48,519 nt of DNA from positions 1-48,519 of the forward strand of contig JAEEHS010000047.1 in assembly GCA_016281015.1 (NCBI GenBank). The letters are read 5' to 3'. Below the pieces are notes generated by a model, which saw only the letters and a program-made list of their open reading frames with translations, had not been told where the DNA came from and ran no database searches. The position numbers and the translations under genes are program-made. The number at the start of each line of letters is the position of its first letter. The first letter of the stretch is position 1. The stretch is from Bacteroidales bacterium (GTDB lineage Bacteria; Bacteroidota; Bacteroidia; Bacteroidales; UBA932). Shown one piece after another: positions 24,139-30,607 of this stretch.

Positions 24139-25128
24139 ATGGATGTAAAGGAATTGACACTTGAACAGCTCCGGCAGTTCGAAGCAATCGTTGACGAGTT
24201 CGAGAAATGCCGTGGCATGAGTCAGGAAGAAAAGCAGCTGCTGGTTAAACAGATCATGTCTGATACTTTTATGGATCTAAGATGTGACTGGGCGTTCAAA
24301 CACCTTCTGCAGGACAAGGGCATCTTGAAAATGCTCCTGAATGATGTGCTTCCGGAAGAAATCGACGAGGTGGAACTGATGCCGAACGAGGTAGACCGCT
24401 TCTTTGCCGATGACAAGAATGCCACGATGGATGTAATTTGCCACAGTCTTAAGCCCCTGCAGAAGAGTTTCATTGTGGAGCTTCAGCGTAAGCGTCAGCG
24501 CTCCCTTCGCGAGCGGATGCTGTATTATGGTGCGGCGTCCCTGACCAAGCAGGTCAAGCGCGGCGAACCCTATCGGAAACTGCAACCGGTGTATGTGATT
24601 TGTTTCCTGGACGAGGTGTACCAGCACCCTGTGGACCAACTGGTGTACAGTTATTCGATGCGTGAAGAGAAGACAAATGAGCTATACAGCGACATTTTGA
24701 GAATCTACTTCTTTGAACTTCCCCGGCTGCAAAAGGAGAACATGAAGGGCTTATCCCCGCTGGAGGGATGGTTGTTTTTGTTAAGGAATTTGCATAACTT
24801 TGCCGATGCCCCGGAAGGCATGGATAAGCGTTTTGAGCCGATTGTCAGAGCCGCTCGGATGAAAGACCTTCCGGGGAAGGAACAACTTCAATATTTTCGC
24901 GCCATGATATCTGAAGATACGAAACAGGACTACTACCTCGGCGGCTACGACGCCGGAATGGAGGCTGGTTATGCCGAGGGGATGGAGAAAGGAATGGAGA
25001 AAGGAATGGAGAAAGGAAAGATAGAGGGTATTATGCTGAGTGCAAGGAAGTTGATTGCTTCAGGAATGACTCGGGAGACGGTTTCCAGGATTCTCGAACT
25101 TAACGAGGAGCAACTGAAGGAACTGTAG
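24139..25128 (+). CDS. Rpn-family PD-(D/E)XK nuclease / putative transposase
   Basis: A 329-residue member of the Rpn family, DNA nucleases that stimulate recA-independent recombination in Escherichia coli and are often annotated as transposases. The ATG at 24139 is preferred to the TTG at 24127. Family marks: LRCDWAFKHLL near residue 48, a nuclease core with NATMDVIC (catalytic Asp) and FIVELQRK (ExQ, in place of ExK), and the C-terminal GYAEGMEKGMEKGMEKGKIEG repeat typical of Bacteroidetes members, here coded by tandem 12-bp units at about 24980-25020. The gene stands alone between two perfect 55-bp direct repeats, which hints at mobilisation as a cassette. Confidence 0.82.
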   Translation: MDVKELTLEQLRQFEAIVDEFEKCRGMSQEEKQLLVKQIMSDTFMDLRCDWAFKHLLQDKGILKMLLNDVLPEEIDEVELMPNEVDRFFADDKNATMDVICHSLKPLQKSFIVELQRKRQRSLRERMLYYGAASLTKQVKRGEPYRKLQPVYVICFLDEVYQHPVDQLVYSYSMREEKTNELYSDILRIYFFELPRLQKENMKGLSPLEGWLFLLRNLHNFADAPEGMDKRFEPIVRAARMKDLPGKEQLQYFRAMISEDTKQDYYLGGYDAGMEAGYAEGMEKGMEKGMEKGKIEGIMLSARKLIASGMTRETVSRILELNEEQLKEL

Positions 25129-25188
25129 AAAAGACACTAATGACCTTGGTATCATTCGGAATAACTCCCATTTAGTCGTCCTGGCCTA

Positions 25189-25243
25189 CCGCGTTGACAC
25201 CTACAAGGCGCTGCAATGCGGTTTTTCTGTCGACGCGGCAGGG
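25189..25243 (+). repeat. 55-bp direct repeat, right copy
   Basis: Exact copy of 23919-23973, placed 60 bases after the end of the nuclease gene. Left and right flanks of the two copies differ at once, so the match is precisely 55 bases. Confidence 0.92.
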
Positions 25244-25271
25244 AAAACGGCCGAAATGGGGAAAAACGCAG

Positions 25272-25321
25272 CCGCGTTGACGCCCAATCGGGCCCTGAGG
25301 GTATTACAATTGTCAACGCGG
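25272..25321 (+). repeat. third palindromic element of the same family
   Basis: CCGCGTTGAC at 25272-25281 and GTCAACGCGG at 25312-25321 are a perfect 10-bp inverted pair with a different 30-base interior. The outer arms match those of the 55-bp repeats, so it is a relative of that REP- or MITE-like family. Confidence 0.8.
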
Positions 25322-25793
25322 TCGGGCGCCGGCACTGCGTGGCCGTCCGTGGCACTGCGTGAGTACAGGGAAACAGGCTTCTGTGGCTGAAATGATGTAC
25401 ACACGTTGCAGCAATCCACCGATTTTGAGAGTCTTCGCCGGTATGTGTACAATAATCACGCACTACAGCCCAAAAACATGTACACATACAGGATGGGGCA
25501 AGGCTGGCCGTGGAGCCGGAGGGCATAGGAGCCGGAGAGGCAGGGGCCGGCGGACGGCGTGGCCGTCCGCGGCCTCGTGAGCGGAAGGGGCCCACGAGCG
25601 AAGCGACGTGGGAAGGATAGCCCCGAAGGGGCGTACCGGCCCGCCGGCCCCTGTCCGCAGGCGACGGCCCGACGTGCGACCGCCCCGACCGGACCTGCGG
25701 GAGAACGAAAAGGGCAGAAATCGTTCCTGCGCAGGGACAACCGGCCCGGAGGGGGCAAAACAGGACCCCGGCAGGGCTCGCCCGGAACGGCAC
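25322..25793 (+). other. gene-free GC-rich spacer
   Basis: I see no gene that I can support in these roughly 470 bases; several open frames exist on both strands but none has recognisable protein character. It holds a short direct repeat (GGCACTGCGTG twice, near 25330-25360) and three copies of the octamer TGTACACA in mixed orientation (25396-25403, 25444-25451, 25479-25486). The rest is GC-rich low-complexity sequence. Confidence 0.5.
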
Positions 25794-25822
25794 AAAAAAA
25801 AGAGGCCGACGAGGTCGACCTC
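25794..25822 (-). terminator. terminator of the outer-membrane protein gene
   Basis: On the minus strand GAGGTCGAC pairs with GTCGGCCTC (9 bp, one G-U) around a 3-base loop, followed directly by eight or more Ts (25801 to 25794). It lies 22 bases after the stop at 25845. Confidence 0.85.
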
Positions 25823-25844
25823 CTGTGAGATTCCCAAAAGGGGA

Positions 25845-26471
25845 TCAGAAAGCGTAACCGGCGCCGATCTTGATCTGGGAACGGCCGACCTTGACGTTGT
25901 CCATCTTGATCATGTTGGTGAGGCTGTGGTCATAGCCGAGGATCACCTGGAAAGGACCGGCCTGGATGCCGACGCCACCGCCAATATAGATGTTGAACGG
26001 ATTGCGCTTGTGGTCCTCATCATAGTAGTTCGTGGTCGTGGTGGTGTTAGCAAGAGCATAGGTGCCTTTGCAGGAAACGCCATACTGGAAGTTCGGACCG
26101 GCATAGGCGATAAGGTTGAAGTCGCGGCCCAGTTCGAAGGTGTAATTCACATTGACGGGAACGTTGACGGAGAGCTCGGTGAACTTGGCCTCGCCCGTGG
26201 TGATATAGTAATTGTCGGTACGTTTTCCGAAGAGACCGGAGAAATACAGACCCGGAGCGATGCCGAGACCCTTCACGAGCTTGATGTTGTACTGGCCACC
26301 CACATAGAAGCCGTTCAAATCGGCCTTGCTGGAGGTGGAGGTGTTACCAACCGTATAGGTAGAGGTTTCCGTAGAATTGATGTAGCCACCGCCCACGGAA
26401 AGCTGGGCGAAAGCATTGGTTCCCATCAGCATCATCGCGCCGACAAGAACAGAAGCAAACAATTTCTTCAT
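25845..26471 (-). CDS. outer-membrane beta-barrel protein
   Basis: A 208-residue exported protein. The start at 26471 gives a good signal peptide (MKKLFASVLVGAMMLMGTNAFA). The mature part alternates aromatic and Gly-rich strands (GFYVGGQYNIKLVKGLGIAPG, IKIGAGYAF) and ends in Phe, the usual terminus recognised by the barrel-assembly machine. It belongs to the small OmpW/OmpA-like or porin_5-type barrels that Bacteroidales carry in many copies; the substrate is unknown. It has its own promoter and a strong terminator, so it is probably transcribed alone. Confidence 0.75.
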   Translation of the reverse strand: MKKLFASVLVGAMMLMGTNAFAQLSVGGGYINSTETSTYTVGNTSTSSKADLNGFYVGGQYNIKLVKGLGIAPGLYFSGLFGKRTDNYYITTGEAKFTELSVNVPVNVNYTFELGRDFNLIAYAGPNFQYGVSCKGTYALANTTTTTNYYDEDHKRNPFNIYIGGGVGIQAGPFQVILGYDHSLTNMIKMDNVKVGRSQIKIGAGYAF

Positions 26472-26497
26472 TTTATAAACGTTTAAAATAAACTCGG

Positions 26498-26529
26498 CAA
26501 AATTAGCGATTTTTCCCTGAAAAAGCAAG
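26498..26529 (-). promoter_or_regulatory. promoter of the outer-membrane protein gene
   Basis: Reading the minus strand, CTTG (26529 to 26526, one base off the -33 TTTG) is followed after 20 bases by TAATTTTG (26505 to 26498), an exact TAnnTTTG. The start codon is 26 bases further on. Confidence 0.6.
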
Positions 26530-26533
26530 CATC

Positions 26534-27244
26534 CTATTGCGCGGCCACTCGAGCGAATTCCTCCTGGGCCAGCGCCAAATCGTGCAAAAAATCGGGGCTG
26601 GTGACAAGGCGGGCGTAGCCGATGGCGGCGGCGACGCGGCTGACGTCCACGTCGCTCTGCCAGTGGGCACCGGCGATGACGCGGTTCTCGCCATAGGTCC
26701 AGGCGCGGGCATAGACGGCCTCGGCGGTGGCGGGATGGACGCTGGCAAAGATCATGGCGACAAGCCAGGAGCGCATGGTGTGGCCCGAAGGATAGCTGCC
26801 TTCGCCGCGGAGGATGTCGTCCTCGCCGGTCAGGGTGTGCTCATGGAAATATTCGAAAGGACGTATGCGGTGGAAATAGGCCTTCGAGGCCACGCGGATC
26901 GGGTCAATCGTCGTGAGGCTGCGCTCCAGGAGGGTCCAGATCCGGGGCGTGGACTCCCGGGAGACATCGAGGCCGAAGGCGGGATCCAACTGGTCGACGA
27001 GGGCCTCATAGGTCCATACGGCATCCGCGCAGACCTGGGCGACCCGGACGGAGTCCTTGCGCTGCCGCTTGCCCCAGCGGTAACGCTTGATATCCAGACA
27101 GAAGGCAGGACTCCCCTTTTCGGGCGGAGCCGGCAGGCTCTGGATCAGGTCCGGAAGCGCCTGCGGGGGAAAATACGGCTCCTGTCCCCGGAGGGAAACC
27201 CCGAGGGAAAGCAGCAGGGCCAGCAGTATCAGCGCGCGCTTCAT
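26534..27244 (-). CDS. PAP2-type (class A) acid phosphatase
   Basis: A 236-residue exported enzyme of the PAP2 superfamily that hydrolyses phosphomonoesters. The three-part phosphatase signature is complete: KX6RP as KAYFHRIRP, PSGH in GSYPSGHTMRS, and the third motif as ENRVIAGAHWQSDVD (with ENR where many enzymes have GSR). An N-terminal signal (MKRALILLALLLSLGVSLRG) places it in the periplasm. Its start overlaps the stop of the LolA-like gene by four bases, so the two are translated from one message. The length fits PhoN-like class A enzymes. Confidence 0.85.
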   Translation of the reverse strand: MKRALILLALLLSLGVSLRGQEPYFPPQALPDLIQSLPAPPEKGSPAFCLDIKRYRWGKRQRKDSVRVAQVCADAVWTYEALVDQLDPAFGLDVSRESTPRIWTLLERSLTTIDPIRVASKAYFHRIRPFEYFHEHTLTGEDDILRGEGSYPSGHTMRSWLVAMIFASVHPATAEAVYARAWTYGENRVIAGAHWQSDVDVSRVAAAIGYARLVTSPDFLHDLALAQEEFARVAAQ

Positions 27245-27858
27245 CGCTTGTCAACCACGGTCGCACCGGGGTACTGGTCCTGATCGAAGACGAGCAGGTC
27301 CTCATTAAAACCGAAAGAGATGCCCCGCATCGTCATGGTCACACCGGAAAGCCGGGCCGAGAGACTGAGCGGCATGTAACTGCCTTTCTCAACGACGATT
27401 TCCATGGTCTTGGGATCATCCTTTTTCGTATTGGTCCTGGATTTCTTGCAGGAGAAATACCAGGCCTTGTCGGTCTCTTTCTTCAGGGACACGTCGTAGC
27501 CTTCGGTGACATCCTTGAACATGCCGGGATCCCCGTCGCTCGGAGAGGCTTTCGCCGCGTCGATGGTAATCTCGTTGTTTTTGCCGTTATAGGTCCATGA
27601 AGTCGTCCCGTCGGAGATGGTGACGACCTTTTCTCCCACGACCTCCATCTCCGCGCGGGTCCGGTCGCCCCGGGTCCAGACATGGGTGGAGAAGGTGCCC
27701 AGGATGGGAATCTTCATATCCATGGTCATAACAACGCCTTCGGCTTCATGCTGACGCATCACGTTTTCCATTTGGGAAATGATTTCTTCGGGGGTCTGGG
27801 CCCATGCCATCGCGGCGACGGCGAGCACCAGAGAGAGGGTTGCACAAAACTTTTTCAT
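27241..27858 (-). CDS. LolA-like periplasmic protein
   Basis: A 205-residue exported protein resembling outer-membrane lipoprotein carrier LolA and its LolA-like relatives. It has a signal peptide (to AMAWA), then beta strands that would form the half-barrel cavity: GVVMTMDMKIPILGTFSTHVW, TRAEMEVVGEKVVTISDG and TSWTYNGKNNEITI. LolA carries lipoproteins across the periplasm; paralogues may handle other lipids, and I cannot tell which applies here. It is the first gene of a pair with the phosphatase and starts from a textbook promoter at 27863-27893. A GH88 gene diverges from the same region. Confidence 0.7.
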   Translation of the reverse strand: MKKFCATLSLVLAVAAMAWAQTPEEIISQMENVMRQHEAEGVVMTMDMKIPILGTFSTHVWTRGDRTRAEMEVVGEKVVTISDGTTSWTYNGKNNEITIDAAKASPSDGDPGMFKDVTEGYDVSLKKETDKAWYFSCKKSRTNTKKDDPKTMEIVVEKGSYMPLSLSARLSGVTMTMRGISFGFNEDLLVFDQDQYPGATVVDKR

Positions 27859-27862
27859 GCTT

Positions 27863-27893
27863 CAAAATTAAACATTTTCGGTCAATTCACAAA
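27863..27893 (-). promoter_or_regulatory. promoter of the LolA-like/phosphatase operon
   Basis: On the minus strand TTTG (27893 to 27890), 19 bases, then TAATTTTG (27870 to 27863): an exact match to both elements of the Bacteroidota consensus. The start codon begins 4 bases after the -7 element, so the message would have little or no leader. Confidence 0.75.
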
Positions 27894-27910
27894 AACTGCG
27901 CCGCCGCCCG

Positions 27911-27942
27911 CTTGCGTAAGCCGCCTTGTTTTCTTACATTTG
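27911..27942 (+). promoter_or_regulatory. promoter of the GH88 gene
   Basis: CTTG (27911-27914, one base off TTTG), 20 bases, then TACATTTG (27935-27942), an exact -7 element. The ATG at 27947 begins 4 bases later, again implying a leaderless or nearly leaderless transcript. Confidence 0.6.
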
Positions 27943-27946
27943 CAAT

Positions 27947-29125
27947 ATGAAAAAGCTCATATTCTGGATCTTGGCAGGAGCCATACTGCTGCCGTCCTGC
28001 GGCAAGAGGGAAGAATCTCTCGATGCGCTGACCCGGCGGGTATTCAGCGTTGCCGCCTCCCAAGCCCGCGACATGGATGCCCGCCTGGGCGAAGGTGAAA
28101 CGCCCCGGACCCTTGAAAACGACGGGACCCTTATCAACGACGGCATCGGCTGGTGGTGCAGCGGATTCTATCCCGGCTCGCTCTGGTACATCTGGCAGTA
28201 TGGCCAGGACCCCGAGATCCAGGCCCTCGCCGAGAAGCACACCGCCCGTCTGGACACGCTGATCCGCCGCAAGACCGACCATGACATCGGCTTCCAGATC
28301 AACTGCAGCTATGGAAACGGCCTCAGTGTCCATCCCGAATGTGACGCCTACATGTTCCAGTGCGCCGAAAAGCTCGCCGCCCGCTACGACCCCTGCCCCA
28401 GCGTCATCAAAAGCTGGGATAATCCCAAATGGGAATATCCGGTCATCATCGACAACATGATGAACCTGGAACTGCTGATGGAAGAGGCCCGGCGCCATGA
28501 CGACGACGAGCTGAAAGAAGTCGCTTACAGCCATGCCATGACGACCATCCAGAACCATTTCCGCGAGGACTACTCGACCTTCCACCTCGTCAATTACTCC
28601 CCCGAGGACGGCCATGTGATCGGCCGCCAGACGGTCCAGGGCTATGCGGACGATTCCGCCTGGGCACGGGGACAGGCCTGGGCCATCTATGGCTATACGA
28701 TGATGGCGCGGGAAGCCGGCCTCGCCGGTGACGAGGAGGAGAAAGACATCTTCCTCAACCAGGCCGAGCACATCGCCAGCTACCTGCTGGGACGACTCCC
28801 GGAGGACGGCATCCCCTACTGGGACTTCGATGCGCCGGATATCCCCGCCGCGCTGCGCGACGCCTCCGCCGGAGCCATCATGGCTTCCGCCTTTGCCGAG
28901 CTTTCCGGCCTCACCGCCGACAAAGCGCTCGCCCGGAAGACCCGGGAAATGGCGCTCCGGCAGGTCCGTACGCTCGCTTCACCGCAGTACCTGGCCGAGC
29001 CCGGGACCAACGGCGGCTTCCTCCTGAAGCACAGCGTCGGAAACCTCAACGGCCCGAGCGAGGTGGATGTCCCCCTCACGTACGCCGACTATTACTTCCT
29101 GGAAGCCCTGCTTCGGCTGCAATAG
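27947..29125 (+). CDS. GH88/GH105-type unsaturated glucuronyl hydrolase lipoprotein
   Basis: A 392-residue lipoprotein (signal MKKLIFWILAGAILLPSC, lipid-carrying Cys18) of the unsaturated uronyl hydrolase families. These enzymes remove the unsaturated sugar left at chain ends by polysaccharide lyases. Family features include DGIGWWCSGFYPGSLW, the acidic segment KTDHDIGFQINCSYG, VIIDNMMNLELLMEEAR and GYADDSAWARGQAW, and the (alpha/alpha)6-barrel character is clear throughout. GH88 is favoured over GH105 because of the DSAWARGQAW segment. It is transcribed from its own promoter and ends before a strong terminator. No lyase gene is next to it. Confidence 0.85.
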   Translation: MKKLIFWILAGAILLPSCGKREESLDALTRRVFSVAASQARDMDARLGEGETPRTLENDGTLINDGIGWWCSGFYPGSLWYIWQYGQDPEIQALAEKHTARLDTLIRRKTDHDIGFQINCSYGNGLSVHPECDAYMFQCAEKLAARYDPCPSVIKSWDNPKWEYPVIIDNMMNLELLMEEARRHDDDELKEVAYSHAMTTIQNHFREDYSTFHLVNYSPEDGHVIGRQTVQGYADDSAWARGQAWAIYGYTMMAREAGLAGDEEEKDIFLNQAEHIASYLLGRLPEDGIPYWDFDAPDIPAALRDASAGAIMASAFAELSGLTADKALARKTREMALRQVRTLASPQYLAEPGTNGGFLLKHSVGNLNGPSEVDVPLTYADYYFLEALLRLQ

Positions 29126-29235
29126 GCAAGCGTATCCGGGATGCCGTATTGAGAGCCGTGGGTGAGGGCATCGGGAACGGCGCCGCTGACAAAGGGGGTG
29201 TGATTTATAAACTACTGGTTGTTAATTAATTATGC

Positions 29236-29270
29236 AAAATTGGTTGGTCCATTGTAACCAACCAATTTTT
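29236..29270 (+). terminator. bidirectional terminator
   Basis: AAAATTGGTTGGT (29236-29248) and its perfect complement (29257-29269) form a 13-bp stem with an 8-base loop, with T-runs on both strands. It serves the GH88 gene on the plus strand and the His-rich protein gene on the minus strand. Confidence 0.92.
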
Positions 29271-29301
29271 CGTTATATTCTGATAATCAGCGTAATATAA
29301 A

Positions 29302-29730
29302 TCACGCTTCGCCGTGGCAGCAGTGGTGCTCGCCACCTTCGCCATCGTGATGCCCGCAACTGCCCTCGTGATGACAGCCGCCTTCGTGGTCGTGATGCCC
29401 GCAACCGCCCTCGTGATGACAGCCGCCTTCGTCCTCAAGGTGCCCGTGGCAGCAGTGGTGGCCCTGCGGACGTAGCTGGGCTTCCAGCTCGGCAATCTCA
29501 CCGAGGAGCGTACAGTAGCGCTCTCCCTCCTCGGGGGACAGTTCTTCCTTCCACTGCCCTGTGGACATGTAGTCCGTGAAGGCCACCACTTCTTCCCGGC
29601 AGGCGGCGTAGCCGGATAGTTCCGTATTCAGGCGCTCCGCAGCCGCGTTCAGCGCATCGATGGCCGCGCTGACCCGGTCCATCACCTCGCGGACCGCAGC
29701 ATAGTGCTTTTGTATCTGCTGTTTTTCCAT
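29302..29730 (-). CDS. DUF4298-like protein with His/Cys-rich metal-binding tail
   Basis: A 142-residue protein starting at the ATG at 29730. The first 90 residues are a helical coiled coil with TDYMSTGQWKEEL, similar to small DUF4298 proteins. The last 50 residues are almost only His, Cys, Gly, Asp and Glu in near-repeats of the type CHHEGGCGHHDHEGG, with about twenty His and several Cys. Such a tail should bind nickel, zinc, cobalt or copper, as in metallochaperone tails. There is no signal peptide, so it acts in the cytoplasm. It could store or buffer metal, or help a metalloenzyme; no metal gene is next to it. Confidence 0.6.
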   Translation of the reverse strand: MEKQQIQKHYAAVREVMDRVSAAIDALNAAAERLNTELSGYAACREEVVAFTDYMSTGQWKEELSPEEGERYCTLLGEIAELEAQLRPQGHHCCHGHLEDEGGCHHEGGCGHHDHEGGCHHEGSCGHHDGEGGEHHCCHGEA

Positions 29731-29880
29731 GGGCACAAAGGTACGAAAAATTTGCCGAATACAGGCGCGCGGCAGAACCCCTATTGATTATCAGCTGTTT
29801 ACGCAATATGCTTCCATGGAAAACAAGGGAAGCAAAACACATAAGTTACTGATAATCAGACCACATTCCGCCGCAGTCCC

Positions 29881-29950
29881 CAAACCGTCAGGCCAACCAG
29901 CCGACCAACCGTCAGCCAACCGTCAGGCAAACCGCCGCGGCCAACAGTCA
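29881..29950 (+). repeat. degenerate short tandem repeat between genes
   Basis: Several imperfect copies of CCAACCGTCAG stand side by side between the LABN gene and the His-rich gene. No regulatory meaning is visible. The remaining bases of 29731-29947 hold nothing that I can support. Confidence 0.5.
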
Positions 29951-30604
29951 GTTGCCGTTTCCGACGCGGTTCCGCTTCCGGCGTTCCTCGGCGATCGAAA
30001 TCATCAGGTTCCGGATGGAGAAGACAATCGAGAACTGCCCGATGGCGAGGACCCAGTCGTGGCGGATGACCCCGTAGGCGATGATCATGGACGAACCGAT
30101 GACCGCCAGGATCCAGTGGCCGAGCGGCAGGAAGGACTCCTGACGGCGGTAACTGTAGACGAGCTGGTAGACCGAACGGATTTCGTAGACGAACTGCCCG
30201 GCGATGCCGAAGAGCATCAGCGCGAGCGGAACCTCCTCATTATGAAGGAAGTTGGTGGAGAAAGACGGCAGGTCCCAGACGATCAGCGCGAGGATGAACA
30301 CGGGGAACAGGGCCTGAAGGACCACGAGCCAGCGCGGAACGTTCTTGTACAGGCCCATGATCTTGATGTTCCACATGTAGATGTAGTAGCCGACGCTCTC
30401 TCCGAAGAGAATGGACAGGTCCTTCCGGAGCCAGCCGTAGATGTAGAGGATCACGGCGCCGAGACTCGCCAGCACCCAGTAGATGCCGGGGTTCTCGATC
30501 TGCTTGGACTTCTCGGACTTCCACCACTGGATCAGGAGACGGAGGCCATAGACCCCCATCCCGGCAAAGCCGACGAGATATACCCAGAAGGGACTGTCCG
30601 TCAT
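29948..30604 (-). CDS. LABN-domain membrane protein (lipid A biosynthesis N-terminal-like)
   Basis: A 218-residue integral membrane protein with about six hydrophobic segments in two similar halves, each of the LABN type: VYLVGFAGMGVYGLRLLIQW near the start and MLFGIAGQFVYEIRSVYQLV in the second half. LABN domains are often fused to or encoded near lipid-handling enzymes; their reaction is not settled. The gene starts 3 bases after the stop of the aminolipid acyltransferase gene, so both are expressed together, and the two proteins probably work on membrane lipids. Pipelines may call it a lauroyl acyltransferase, but no acyltransferase motif is visible. Confidence 0.78.
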   Translation of the reverse strand: MTDSPFWVYLVGFAGMGVYGLRLLIQWWKSEKSKQIENPGIYWVLASLGAVILYIYGWLRKDLSILFGESVGYYIYMWNIKIMGLYKNVPRWLVVLQALFPVFILALIVWDLPSFSTNFLHNEEVPLALMLFGIAGQFVYEIRSVYQLVYSYRRQESFLPLGHWILAVIGSSMIIAYGVIRHDWVLAIGQFSIVFSIRNLMISIAEERRKRNRVGNGN

Positions 30605-30607
30605 CGC

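Noticed and set aside
25152..25793. Several overlapping frames on both strands in the spacer after the nuclease gene
   Set aside because: They are Arg/Pro/Gly-rich, overlap each other and the repeats, and show no domain.
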